This document shows, one piece after another, positions 17,730-28,422 of a DNA stretch of 64,000 nucleotides. Both the position numbers and the translations under genes were made by a program. Positions within the stretch are counted from its first letter, which is position 1; each line of letters opens with the position of its first letter. The notes under the pieces are model-generated. The model was not told the origin of the DNA, made no database searches, and saw only the letters and a list, made by a program, of their open reading frames with translations. The stretch is from Burkholderiales bacterium (GTDB taxonomy: Bacteria > Pseudomonadota > Gammaproteobacteria > Burkholderiales > UBA6910), in contig BPKG01000003.1 of NCBI GenBank assembly GCA_026005015.1, forward strand, positions 124,001 through 188,000, in the 5' to 3' direction.

Positions 17730-20399
17730 ATGCGCGACCCGACTCCGAAGGCCATCTATCTCAAGGACTACACTCCGCCCCCCTTCCTGGTGGACGCCGT
17801 CGACCTGGACATCGATCTTCGTGACGACCATGCCCGGGTGCGGGCGCGACTCGACCTTCGCCGCAATCCCAGGGCCGGCGCCTCCAGTGGGTTGGCACTG
17901 GACGGGGACGAGCTCGCGCTGGAGTCCGTGCGGCTGGATGGCCGCCCCCTCAGCGAAGGGGAGTACGTGCTGAAGGATTCCCAGCTCCTCATCCCCGGGG
18001 CGCCGGATGCCCTCACCCTGGAGACGGTGGTGCGCATCCATCCCCATCAGAACACCCAGCTCATGGGGCTTTACGTTTCCAAGGACGGGTTCTTCACTCA
18101 GTGCGAGCCGGAGGGTTTCCGCCGCATCACTTTCTTCATCGACCGGCCGGACGTGATGGCCCGTTACACCACCACCCTCCATGCCAGCAAGACGGAGTGC
18201 CCCTGGCTTCTCTCCAACGGCAACCTGATCGCCCAGGGGGAGGAAGAAGGAAATCGCCATTGGGCCAGATGGGAGGATCCGTTCCCTAAGCCTTCGTACC
18301 TCTTCGCCATGGTGGCGGCCAGGCTCGACAAGCTGGAGGACACCTTCGTCACCCGCTCGGGCAAGCGGGCGAAGCTGCAGATCTACGTGGAGCCCGGCAA
18401 GCTGGACCAGGCGGGCTTCGCCATGCAGGCGCTCAAAAAGGCGATGAAATGGGACGAGGATACCTTCGGCCTGGAGCTGGACCTGGACCAGTACATGATC
18501 GTCGCGGTGGGCGACTTCAACATGGGGGCCATGGAGAACAAGGGCCTCAACATCTTCAACACCAAGTACGTACTGGCCCGGCCCGACATCGCCACCGACC
18601 AGGATTTCCGGCACATCGACCAGGTGGTGGCCCACGAGTACTTCCACAACTGGACCGGAAACCGGGTGACCTGCCGTGACTGGTTCCAGCTCTCGCTGAA
18701 GGAGGGCCTTACCGTGTTCCGCGACCAGGAGTTCACCGCGGACCTGTACTCCCGCCCGGTCCAGCGCATCCGGGACGTGCGCCACCTGCGCGCCGTCCAG
18801 TTCCCCGAGGACGCGGGTCCCATGGCCCACCCGGTGCGCCCCCAATCCTACATGGAGATCAGCAATTTCTACACCGCCACCGTGTACGAGAAGGGCGCGG
18901 AAGTGGTGCGCATGCTCCAAACCCTGCTCGGCAAGGAAGGGTTCCGCAAGGGCATGGACCTCTACTTCCAGCGCCACGACGGCCAGGCCGTCACCTGCGA
19001 TGATTTCGTGCGCGCCATGGCCGATGCCAACGGCATGAACCTTGCCCAGTTCATGCGCTGGTACGACCAGGCGGGCACGCCCGTGCTGGACGTCACGGAC
19101 CATTACGACCCGGCGAGCCGGCGCTACGCCCTCACGGTGAAGCAGTCCTGCCCGCCCACGCCCGGCCAGCCGGAGAAGCTGCCGTTCCACATTCCCCTGG
19201 CGGTGGGACTGCTGGATCGGGACGGCAAAGACATTCAGCTCCGGCTCGAGGGCGAGCCCCCCGCGCCCCGCTCCCCGGACGGCACCACCCGTGTGCTCCC
19301 CATCACCCGGCCCGAACACCGCTTCGTCTTCGTGGACGTGCCTGAGAGACCGGTGCCCTCCCTCGCCCGAGGCTTCTCCGCGCCGGTCGACGTGCGCTAC
19401 CCCTATAGCAGAGAGGCCCTCACCCATCTCATTGCCCACGACACGGATCCCTTCAACCGCTGGGACGCGGGCCAGCGCCTGGCCACCGATCTCATCCTCC
19501 AGGGCATCGAAGCGCTGAAGGCCGGCCGCGAGCCGGCGGTGCCGGAGGCCTTTGTCCGAGCCATGGCCCGGCAGCTCCAGGGAGAAGACGGACACGGACC
19601 CCGGGATCCGGCCTTCGCCGCGGAAGCCCTGTCGCTCCCCGAAGAGAGCTTCATCGCTGAGCGCATGGAGGTGGTGGACCCGGACGCGATCCACGGCGTG
19701 CGCACGGGCCTCGCCCGCACCCTGGCCGAACGCCTGCACGGCGAGTTCATGCACGCCTACCGCGCCCAGGCGGTGCCGGGCCCGTACCGCCCGGACCCGG
19801 CTTCCGCCGGCAAGCGGGCGCTGCGCAATTTGTGCCTCGCCTATCTGGCCGAGACCGAGGACCCGGAGGCGCTGCGCCTCGCCTTCGTCCAGTTCGAAAC
19901 CGCCGACAACATGACCGACGCCCTGGCGGCGCTTTCCATCCTCGCCCACTTCGACTGCCCCGAGCGGGAGCGGGCGCTGGAAGCGTTCTACGCCCGGTGG
20001 AAGGACGAGCCCCTGGTGGTGGACAAGTGGCTGCGGGTGCAGGCCGTCTCCCGCCTTCCGGGGACGCTGGAGAACGTCAAGCGCCTCACCGAGCACCCGG
20101 CCTTCTCCCTGCGGAACCCGAACAAGGTGTACGCCCTGATCGGGGCGTTCAGCATGGGCAACCACGTGCGCTTCCACGCCGCCGACGGCAGCGGCTACCA
20201 GTTCCTCGCCGACCAGGTGATCGTCCTGGACAAGCTCAATCCCCAGGTGGCGGCGCGCCTCGCCCGGGCGTTCGACCGCTGGCAGAAGTTCGATGAAGGG
20301 CGCAAGGCCCATGCCCGGGCAGCCCTGGAGCGCATCCGGGACACGGCCGGTCTCTCCAAGGACGTGGCCGAGATCGTCACCAAGGCGCTGGGCGATTAG
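17730..20399 (+). CDS. pepN: Aminopeptidase N (M1 metallopeptidase)
   Basis: 889 residues, close to the E. coli enzyme. The substrate-binding GAMEN motif lies in NMGAMENKGLNIFN; the zinc site is HEYFHNWTGNRVTCRDW with the distal Glu in SLKEGLTVF (HExxH-x18-E). The C-terminal half is the helical domain typical of proteobacterial PepN. It is a cytosolic zinc peptidase that removes N-terminal residues from peptides. The ATG at 17730 opens MRDPTPKAIYLKDYTPPPF, the conserved start; 74 in-frame codons upstream lie in the terminator-hairpin region and are not part of the protein. Confidence 0.96.
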   Translation: MRDPTPKAIYLKDYTPPPFLVDAVDLDIDLRDDHARVRARLDLRRNPRAGASSGLALDGDELALESVRLDGRPLSEGEYVLKDSQLLIPGAPDALTLETVVRIHPHQNTQLMGLYVSKDGFFTQCEPEGFRRITFFIDRPDVMARYTTTLHASKTECPWLLSNGNLIAQGEEEGNRHWARWEDPFPKPSYLFAMVAARLDKLEDTFVTRSGKRAKLQIYVEPGKLDQAGFAMQALKKAMKWDEDTFGLELDLDQYMIVAVGDFNMGAMENKGLNIFNTKYVLARPDIATDQDFRHIDQVVAHEYFHNWTGNRVTCRDWFQLSLKEGLTVFRDQEFTADLYSRPVQRIRDVRHLRAVQFPEDAGPMAHPVRPQSYMEISNFYTATVYEKGAEVVRMLQTLLGKEGFRKGMDLYFQRHDGQAVTCDDFVRAMADANGMNLAQFMRWYDQAGTPVLDVTDHYDPASRRYALTVKQSCPPTPGQPEKLPFHIPLAVGLLDRDGKDIQLRLEGEPPAPRSPDGTTRVLPITRPEHRFVFVDVPERPVPSLARGFSAPVDVRYPYSREALTHLIAHDTDPFNRWDAGQRLATDLILQGIEALKAGREPAVPEAFVRAMARQLQGEDGHGPRDPAFAAEALSLPEESFIAERMEVVDPDAIHGVRTGLARTLAERLHGEFMHAYRAQAVPGPYRPDPASAGKRALRNLCLAYLAETEDPEALRLAFVQFETADNMTDALAALSILAHFDCPERERALEAFYARWKDEPLVVDKWLRVQAVSRLPGTLENVKRLTEHPAFSLRNPNKVYALIGAFSMGNHVRFHAADGSGYQFLADQVIVLDKLNPQVAARLARAFDRWQKFDEGRKAHARAALERIRDTAGLSKDVAEIVTKALGD

Positions 20400-20421
20400 C
20401 CTGGATTCCAGAACCCCGGAA

Positions 20422-21192
20422 ATGGCCTCCTCGACCGGCGCTTCCAGGGCGGCCGCTCGGCTCGCCGGCCTCGGCCTCGGGCTGGCCCTCGCCGCCGCGA
20501 CGGTGGGGCTCGCTTCCGGGATCGGCCACCGTCTCGGATGGTGGCACTACGCGACCGGCATCCCCATGCTGCGCTGGGCCTTCTGGATCGCCCTGGCGGC
20601 GATCGTGCCCGCGGCGCTCGCCCTCGTCGTGGCGCGCGCCGGGCGGGTCGTTCCGATGGCGCTGCTGGGCCTCGCCGTCGCCGCCGTCACCGCCTATCTT
20701 CCCTGGAGCCACTGGCGCCTCGCCCGAAGCGTTCCCCCGATCCACGACATCACCACCGACACCGAGCACCCGCCGGCCTTCGTCGCCGCGGCCGCCCTGC
20801 GCAAGCCCGGCGACCATACCCCCGCCTACGCCGGACCCGCCGCCGCCGAGCAGCAGCGGCAAGCCTATCCCGACATCGCGCCCCTCATCGTGAAGGCGTC
20901 CAAGGAGGACGCCTTCGACGCCGCCCGCTCGGTCCTGGCGGCGATGGGGCTGGAGATCATCGATGCCGACCCGTCGGAAGGGCGCTTGGAGGCCACGGAC
21001 ACGAGCCTGCTCTTCGGCTTCAAGGACGACCTGGTGGTTCGCGTGACCGGCACCGCCGAAGGCACCCGCATCGACGCGCGCTCCCAGTCCCGGGTGGGGC
21101 GAAGCGACCTGGGCGTCAACGCCAAGCGAGTGCGCACCTTTCTTCGGGAGCTCGCCTCCCGCCTGGAAGCGGAGCGGCGAGCGCCTGGCTGA
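20422..21192 (+). CDS. DUF1499 domain-containing membrane protein
   Basis: 256 residues. Three hydrophobic segments occupy about residues 10-110 (GLGLGLALAAATVGLASG, FWIALAAIVPAALALVV and MALLGLAVAAVTAYLPW). A DUF1499 domain follows, marked by IHDITTDTEHPPAF, LGLEIIDADPSEGRLEATDT-like spacing and RIDARSQSRVGRSDLGVNAKR. The function is unknown. The start lies 22 bp after pepN, so the two may be co-transcribed. Confidence 0.85.
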   Translation: MASSTGASRAAARLAGLGLGLALAAATVGLASGIGHRLGWWHYATGIPMLRWAFWIALAAIVPAALALVVARAGRVVPMALLGLAVAAVTAYLPWSHWRLARSVPPIHDITTDTEHPPAFVAAAALRKPGDHTPAYAGPAAAEQQRQAYPDIAPLIVKASKEDAFDAARSVLAAMGLEIIDADPSEGRLEATDTSLLFGFKDDLVVRVTGTAEGTRIDARSQSRVGRSDLGVNAKRVRTFLRELASRLEAERRAPG

Positions 21193-21290
21193 TCCGCCGC
21201 TTCACCGATCCCGAGAGGCGTTCTTTCTGGGGCTGGAAAAGCCTTCCGACTGCCACCAAAATCGCGTCATCTCAGGACCTGTCGAAATCC

Positions 21291-22685
21291 ATGCGCGAAG
21301 AAGAGACGGCCGCCCACCGGGCGAGGGAGCGATACGGCCACTCCATCGCCTTCGCCGAGGCGCTGAAGGTCTGGGCCCGGGTCGCCGCCCTGAGCTTCGG
21401 CGGGCCCGCGGGCCAGATCGCGGTCATGCACCGCATCCTGGTGGAAGAGAAGAAATGGGTGAGCGAAGGCCGCTTTCTCCACGCCCTCAACTACTGCATG
21501 CTGCTGCCCGGCCCGGAGGCGCAGCAGCTCGCCACCTACATCGGCTGGCTGCTACACGGGACCGCCGGGGGCCTGGTCGCCGGGACCCTCTTCGTGCTGC
21601 CGGGTTTCCTCAGCATCCTGGCCTTGAGCGTCCTCTACGCCGGGTTCCAGGAGTTGACCGTGGTCCAGGCGGTGTTCTTCGGCATCAAGGCGGCGGTGCT
21701 GGCCGTGGTGGTGGAGGCGGTGCTGCGCATCGGCAAGCGGGCGCTCAAGACCGCGCCCATGGTCCTGCTCGCCGCGGCGGCGTTCATCGCGATCTTTTTC
21801 TTCGACATGCCCTTCCCCGCCATCATCCTGGCCGCCGCCGCCATCGGCTTCCTCGGCGGACGCCTGGACCCCCGGCGCTTCGTGGTCATCAAGGGGCATG
21901 AGCCGGCCGGCGGAGATGAACCCGCCGTGGACGCCCTGCTGGCCGAGGGCCGCCCTAGCCACACCCGCCCTTCCCTCGCCCGGGCGGTCAAGGTGGCCGC
22001 CGTGTGGCTTAGCCTGTGGTTTGCGCCTTTGATCGCCCTCGGCGCCACGCTGGGATCGGGCAACGTCTTCACCCAGATCGGGATCTTCTTCAGCAAGCTC
22101 GCGGTGGTCACCTTCGGCGGCGCCTACGCGGTGCTCGCCTACATGGCCCAGGAAGCAGTGGAGCGCTACGGCTGGCTCGCCCCCGGCGAGATGCTGGACG
22201 GCCTCGGCATGGCGGAGACCACCCCGGGCCCCCTGATCCAGGTGGTGCAGTTCGTAGCCTTCATGGGCGCCTTCCGCGACCCCGGCGCCCTGGACCCCTA
22301 CAGCGCCGGCATTCTCGCCTCGGTGCTCGCCACCTGGGTCACCTTCGTGCCCTGCTTCCTCTGGATCTTTCTGGGGGCGCCCTACGTGGAGTCCCTGCGC
22401 GGGAGCGGCGCCTTGAGCGCCGCCCTCTCCGGCATCACCGCGGCGGTGGTGGGCGTGGTGCTGAACCTGGCCGTGTGGTTCGCCCTCCACGTAAGCTTCG
22501 GGGAGATCGAAGAGATGCACGCCTATGGAATAAAGCTGCTGGTGCCGGCGCTCGACACCGTCAACGTCCCGAGCGTGCTCCTCACCCTCGCAGCCTTCGC
22601 CGCCCTGATGCGCTTCAAAGCGGGGATGATCCCGGTGATCGGCGGAGCCGCCGCCCTGGGCGCCGCCTATTACCTGCTGGCCTGA
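21291..22685 (+). CDS. chrA: Chromate efflux transporter ChrA (long-chain CHR family)
   Basis: 464 residues with two homologous CHR halves. The first carries LSFGGPAGQIAVMH and LNYCMLLPGPEAQQLATYIGW; the second carries VTFGGAYAVLAYMAQ and GLGMAETTPGPLIQVVQFVAF. The FGG...PGP pattern in each half is the CHR signature, and hydrophobic helices fill the rest. Long-chain ChrA proteins export chromate from the cytoplasm; sulfate transport has also been proposed. The ATG at 21291 gives the typical MREEET start. No chrB regulator is nearby. Confidence 0.95.
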   Translation: MREEETAAHRARERYGHSIAFAEALKVWARVAALSFGGPAGQIAVMHRILVEEKKWVSEGRFLHALNYCMLLPGPEAQQLATYIGWLLHGTAGGLVAGTLFVLPGFLSILALSVLYAGFQELTVVQAVFFGIKAAVLAVVVEAVLRIGKRALKTAPMVLLAAAAFIAIFFFDMPFPAIILAAAAIGFLGGRLDPRRFVVIKGHEPAGGDEPAVDALLAEGRPSHTRPSLARAVKVAAVWLSLWFAPLIALGATLGSGNVFTQIGIFFSKLAVVTFGGAYAVLAYMAQEAVERYGWLAPGEMLDGLGMAETTPGPLIQVVQFVAFMGAFRDPGALDPYSAGILASVLATWVTFVPCFLWIFLGAPYVESLRGSGALSAALSGITAAVVGVVLNLAVWFALHVSFGEIEEMHAYGIKLLVPALDTVNVPSVLLTLAAFAALMRFKAGMIPVIGGAAALGAAYYLLA

Positions 22686-22725
22686 GGGCTAACGCCCTTT
22701 TCGGGGCGTTAGCCCCGAAAGGGCC
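22686..22725. terminator. Overlapping hairpins between convergent chrA and ribA
   Basis: GGGCTAACGCC (22686-22696) pairs perfectly with GGCGTTAGCCC (22705-22715). A second, mutually exclusive hairpin pairs CCTTTTCGGGGC with GCCCCGAAAGGG across the GTTA at 22708-22711. Placed between two convergent genes, it probably stops transcription from both sides. Confidence 0.6.
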
Positions 22726-22740
22726 GCCGGAAGCTTCCGG

Positions 22741-23373
22741 TCAGACCGGGATCCAGTGGCCGAGCCGCCGGGCCTTGGCTCGTAGGTAACGGTGGTTGTG
22801 GGGATTGGTCCCGGCCACCAGGGGCCGGCGGGAGGCGACCTGGATGCCGAGGGCTTCCAGCGCCGCCACCTTGCGCGGGTTGTTGGTCATGAGGTGCACC
22901 GCCCCCACGCCCAGGTGCTCGAAGATGGGCTTCACCGCGTCGTAACGGCGTTCGTCCTCGCCAAAGCCCAGGTGCCGGTTCGCCTCTACCGTGTCCATGC
23001 CCTCGTCCTGGAGGCGGTAGGCGCGGATCTTGTTGAGAAGCCCGATGCCGCGCCCTTCCTGGCGCAGGTACACCAGCACGCCCCGGCCCTTGGCGGCGAT
23101 GCGCTTCATCGCCGCCTCGAGCTGGGCGCCGCAGTCGCAGCGGCGGCTGAAAAGGGCGTCCCCGGTCAGGCATTCCGAGTGCACCCGGGCGAGCACCGGC
23201 TCCCCGCCCGCCACGTCTCCCAGGGTGAGGGCCACGTGCTCCCGGCTGCCGGCCCGGTCGATGAAACCGTGCAGGCGGAAGGTGGCCCAGGGAGTGGGCA
23301 GGTCGCTCGACTCCACGTATTCGACCGAAAGCTCCCGCTCTCCGGCGGGCACCAGAGGGATTACGTTGGTCAT
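22741..23373 (-). CDS. ribA: GTP cyclohydrolase II
   Basis: 210 residues, a stand-alone RibA not fused to a RibB domain. The zinc-binding cysteines are in HSECLTGDALFSRRCDCGAQ; the catalytic stretch VYLRQEGRGIGLLNKIRAY and LMTNNPRKVAALEALGI are diagnostic. It converts GTP to the first riboflavin precursor with formate and pyrophosphate release. No FMN riboswitch was recognised upstream; a short hairpin lies there instead. Confidence 0.96.
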   Translation of the reverse strand: MTNVIPLVPAGERELSVEYVESSDLPTPWATFRLHGFIDRAGSREHVALTLGDVAGGEPVLARVHSECLTGDALFSRRCDCGAQLEAAMKRIAAKGRGVLVYLRQEGRGIGLLNKIRAYRLQDEGMDTVEANRHLGFGEDERRYDAVKPIFEHLGVGAVHLMTNNPRKVAALEALGIQVASRRPLVAGTNPHNHRYLRAKARRLGHWIPV

Positions 23374-23398
23374 GGCTGTTGTTTCCCTTCGCCGCGAT

Positions 23399-23413
23399 GG
23401 GGCGCTTTGCCCC
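23399..23413 (-). promoter_or_regulatory. Short hairpin in the ribA leader
   Basis: GGGGC-GCTTT-GCCCC forms a five-base-pair stem about 25 bases upstream of the ribA ATG. It could end the thioesterase transcript or shape the ribA leader. Weak evidence. Confidence 0.25.
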
Positions 23414-23515
23414 GCAAAGATAAGGGCATTGCCCCCGCAAATGCCAGAAAATTCTTTTCATTGGGCCATTCAATCCCGTTGAAGGACGGAAAGCCAGCCC
23501 ATCTCCCCTGGCGCC

Positions 23516-23929
23516 TCAGGGCCCGCGCCCCCGGGCTTTCTCCTGGACCCGCCGGTCGAAGCGCTCCACGTTGACCACCACCCGCTCGTGGGTGCCCTCC
23601 CCGATCAGCTCCCGCTCGTCCTCGGCGCGCACGCGGAAGATCAACCGGCGCCCGTCCACCCGCAGGAGCACCGCCTCAGCCCGCACCCGCATGCCCACCG
23701 GGGTGGCGGCCACGTGGGACACCTCCAGGCGCGTGCCCAGGCTCTGGTGGCCAGCCGGCAGGTAGGCTTCCACTGCGGCGAGGGCCGCCGCCTCCATCAG
23801 GTTCACCATCACCGGGGTGGCCAGGACGGGGATCTTGCCGCTGCCCACGTGAGGCGCGGTGTGCTCGGGTCCCACCACCACTTCGTGGCTCCCCGCCATG
23901 CCCGGCTCGAGCTGCAAAGTCAGTCCCAT
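23516..23929 (-). CDS. Thioesterase family protein (FlK-like hot-dog fold)
   Basis: 137 residues. HTAPHVGSGKIPVLATPVMV, NLMEAAALAAVEAYLPAGHQS and GTRLEVSHVAATPVGMRVRAEA match the thioesterase/FlK-like hot-dog family, which hydrolyses acyl-CoA-type thioesters. The actual substrate is not predictable. The ATG at 23929 is the family-typical MGLTLQLEPG start. It lies 14 bp downstream of the ceramidase-like gene on the same strand, so the two probably form one transcript. Confidence 0.85.
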   Translation of the reverse strand: MGLTLQLEPGMAGSHEVVVGPEHTAPHVGSGKIPVLATPVMVNLMEAAALAAVEAYLPAGHQSLGTRLEVSHVAATPVGMRVRAEAVLLRVDGRRLIFRVRAEDERELIGEGTHERVVVNVERFDRRVQEKARGRGP

Positions 23930-23943
23930 GAAATCCCCCCTTG

Positions 23944-24615
23944 TTATGTGCGCGCCGCAAGGACCGAAGCCGCCTGGCGCACCAGCGCCGCCACCAGGCG
24001 GTAAAGCACCACCGCGTTCAGAAGATGCCAGAGAAAATGGGTCCCCACCGGCCATCCCTCGCACACCCACAAGTCCCCGGTGCGCAACGCCAGGGACAGG
24101 GTGAAGAGGGCCCAGGTCAAGGCGAAATCCCGCCCGAGGGGCGAGTCCCGGAGGCCCAGCCAGGCCACCAGGATGCCCAGGGTCGCCCAGGCGGGCCCGT
24201 AGAAGATGGAGCCGTTCAGGAAGTCCGGAGGGAAAAGTCCCCGCAGGCCGAAGTTGGCCGCCTGGAACAGTCCGAACCAGAAGAGGACCCAGGGGAGCGG
24301 AAGGGCCCCGACCCGGTGGAGGAAGCTCGGCAGGAACACGCTGATGAAGAGTAGGATCGGGATCTCGTCGGCCAGCGCCGCCCAGCGGGTGGCCAGTAGA
24401 TGCCACAGGGTGCTCCCCACCCCGATGGCGACGACCAGGGCGATCAGGAGCGCCAGGTCCCAGCCGTTGCGAAGGCTTAGGCCCGGGGTTTCCCTGAAGC
24501 GCCGGACCGCGGCGGCCGCCGCCAGGAAAAAGGCCCCGTTGCTCAAGGTGTTCGCCGGCTCCTGCCACCAGCCCGGACCCGCGCGCTCACAGTAGGCGTC
24601 GATCAGCTCGTTCAT
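23944..24615 (-). CDS. Ceramidase domain-containing integral membrane hydrolase (CREST family)
   Basis: 223 residues with about seven hydrophobic segments. The order of polar motifs matches the alkaline ceramidase/CREST superfamily: IDAYCERAGPGWWQEPANTL near the start, GSTLWHLLATRWAALADEIPI in the middle and THFLWHLLNAVVLY near the C-terminus, supplying the conserved Ser, His, Asp and paired His residues. In bacteria most members have no known substrate. It is the first gene of a short operon with a thioesterase. A second CREST-like gene occurs at 35370-36140. Confidence 0.8.
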   Translation of the reverse strand: MNELIDAYCERAGPGWWQEPANTLSNGAFFLAAAAAVRRFRETPGLSLRNGWDLALLIALVVAIGVGSTLWHLLATRWAALADEIPILLFISVFLPSFLHRVGALPLPWVLFWFGLFQAANFGLRGLFPPDFLNGSIFYGPAWATLGILVAWLGLRDSPLGRDFALTWALFTLSLALRTGDLWVCEGWPVGTHFLWHLLNAVVLYRLVAALVRQAASVLAART

Positions 24616-24681
24616 GGAGGGAGAGGCTCCTCTGGCGAGCCGCCAGTGTGCCCGAACGCTCCCGCCGCAGCCAAGATGGCA

Positions 24682-24708
24682 ACAAAAAAGCCCGGCCGCG
24701 CCGGGCTT
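24682..24708 (-). terminator. Rho-independent terminator of hsp20
   Basis: AAGCCCGGC (24688-24696) and GCCGGGCTT (24700-24708) form a nine-base-pair stem with a three-base loop. On the minus strand it is followed by TTTTTTGTT, a good U tract, 18 bp after the hsp20 stop codon. Confidence 0.85.
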
Positions 24709-24725
24709 CTTGGAGTAAACGGAAA

Positions 24726-25217
24726 TCAGCTCACCTTGATGGTGCGCTTGCGGGACTTCTCCACCTTGGGCAGCGTGACCTCCAGGACACCGTCGGCCAG
24801 GGTGGCTTTGGCCTTGGACTCATCCACCGCGGCCGGAAGCGGGAGGGTGCGGGAGAAGGCGCCGTAGGCCATCTCGGACCGGTAGTAGTCGCCTTTTTCT
24901 TCCTTCTCTTCCCGCTTCACTTCGCCCTTCAGGGTGATGAGATCCCCGTCGATGGTGATTTCCACGTCCTCTTTCTTCACGCCTGGCATTTCGGCCCTGA
25001 CCACCACTTCCTCGTCCCGGTCGATCACGTCCACCCGGGGCACTCGCCCTTCGAAGGGGAGTTCCGCCGGAAGCGCCCGCTCCCACCGGAACGGACGGAG
25101 CCAACCCCGCCCAAGGAACTCTTCGAAGAGCCGGTCGATGTCCTCGAACGGGGTTAGCGCCCGGGTCACGCCACGCCCCCGGGTCACGGGTACGTCTTTC
25201 CTGGTGTTCTCAGCCAT
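24726..25217 (-). CDS. Hsp20/alpha-crystallin family small heat-shock protein
   Basis: 163 residues starting MAENTRKDVPV. The alpha-crystallin domain spans about residues 55-155, with RVDVIDRDEEVVVRAEMPGV, LITLKGEVKREE, the loop YGAFSRTLPLP and the closing ADGVLEVTLPK. It is an ATP-independent holdase that oligomerises and keeps unfolding proteins soluble. GGAGG lies six bases before this ATG; a start 16 codons upstream at 25265 is within the leader. A sigma-32-like promoter and a palindromic leader precede it, and a strong terminator follows. Confidence 0.93.
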   Translation of the reverse strand: MAENTRKDVPVTRGRGVTRALTPFEDIDRLFEEFLGRGWLRPFRWERALPAELPFEGRVPRVDVIDRDEEVVVRAEMPGVKKEDVEITIDGDLITLKGEVKREEKEEKGDYYRSEMAYGAFSRTLPLPAAVDESKAKATLADGVLEVTLPKVEKSRKRTIKVS

Positions 25218-25222
25218 AAAAA

Positions 25223-25270
25223 CCTCCATTCGAAATCCGATCTGGTCAACGAATGCTTGATCCATTCGTT
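25223..25270 (-). promoter_or_regulatory. hsp20 leader with competing CGAATG/CATTCG pairings
   Basis: AACGAATG (25270-25263) and CATTCGTT (25255-25248) form a perfect inverted repeat with a seven-base loop. A second CGAATG (25232-25227) overlaps the GGAGG ribosome-binding site (25227-25223). The central CATTCG can therefore pair with either flank, which would leave the ribosome-binding site free or partly closed. It could be an RNA thermometer-like switch or a DNA operator. Confidence 0.4.
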
Positions 25271-25275
25271 ATGTA

Positions 25276-25303
25276 ATATGGTGGCGCTCGGCGCGCCATC
25301 AAG
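25276..25303 (-). promoter_or_regulatory. Sigma-32-like heat-shock promoter of hsp20
   Basis: On the minus strand CTTGAT (25303-25298) and CACCATAT (25283-25276) are 14 bp apart, close to the CTTGAA / CCCCATNT sigma-32 consensus. The leader to the ATG would be about 50 bases. Confidence 0.5.
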
Positions 25304-25387
25304 CGGGCCGGGTTCGGATCACCCGCATCACGCGAGTCGGAAACCGGAGAGGGCGTTTTGATCCGGGCCGGCGCCCATGGGTGCGGG

Positions 25388-27841
<2,454 letters not shown>

Positions 27842-27854
27842 GATGACTCCGTCG

Positions 27855-28262
27855 TCACGGCAGTTTGCGCAGCAAAAGCCTGAGGCATCCGTCGCGAAGC
27901 TCTTGCCGTTCCAGTTGCAGGCGCCCCGCGACCAGCTCGATGCGGCGCTCGAAGCGGCCATAGGGAATCTCCAGGCGGTGGATCACCGCGCGGCGGGAGC
28001 CCGCCGGCAACGGCCGATGACCGACCACCCGCAGCATCGGCCCGTCGATCATGACCTCCACCGCCTCGGAAGGCACTCCGGGCAGCGCCACCAGGATGGT
28101 GACCAGGGCCCCGTCCTCCACGATGTCCACCGGCGGCTCCCAAGTGGGACGCCGGGCAAGGCCGCGCCCCAACTGGAAGAACCGGCGTTGCAGCCGGTCC
28201 GCCCGCTCCAGCAACTCGCAGGCCTCCGCCCACATCCACTCTGGCGTGTCGCGTATCGTCAT
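27855..28262 (-). CDS. Second Hsp20/alpha-crystallin family protein
   Basis: 135 residues starting MTIRDTPEWMW. After a helical N-terminus, WEPPVDIVEDGALVTILVALPGV, VMIDGPMLRVVGHR and YGRFERRIELVAGRL outline the alpha-crystallin domain; the C-terminal IxI tail is not obvious. It is divergent from the first Hsp20 and shorter. It lies 13 bp upstream of lon and behind a sigma-32-like promoter, so holdase and protease are probably induced together. An upstream in-frame start at 28391 would place the start before the promoter and is rejected. Confidence 0.85.
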   Translation of the reverse strand: MTIRDTPEWMWAEACELLERADRLQRRFFQLGRGLARRPTWEPPVDIVEDGALVTILVALPGVPSEAVEVMIDGPMLRVVGHRPLPAGSRRAVIHRLEIPYGRFERRIELVAGRLQLERQELRDGCLRLLLRKLP

Positions 28263-28326
28263 CGGCGCCGTTTCCTGTCGAAGATGGCAGCGCAGCGTCC
28301 GGTGCCGCCGCCCGCACTTTCTGTCA

Positions 28327-28355
28327 ACATGGGCACCGCGGGGCGGGTTTTCAAT
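28327..28355 (-). promoter_or_regulatory. Sigma-32-like promoter of the hsp20-lon operon
   Basis: On the minus strand TTGAAA (28354-28349) and GCCCATGT (28334-28327) are 14 bp apart; the -10 matches CCCCATNT at seven of eight positions. A leader of about 57 bases would follow. The layout resembles the promoter in front of the other hsp20. Confidence 0.6.
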
Positions 28356-28422
28356 AGAGGCGAATCCGGCCCCTCCCGCAGCGCTGCTCAATCTCTGAAA
28401 AACAGACGCTTATACCCTTTCC

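Noticed and set aside
17646-20312. Very long minus-strand open frame opposite pepN
   Set aside because: It is antisense to a clear M1 peptidase, has no motif of its own, and reflects the high GC at third positions.
20538-21290. N-terminal extension of ChrA
   Set aside because: It overlaps the DUF1499 gene in another frame; the conserved protein begins at 21291.
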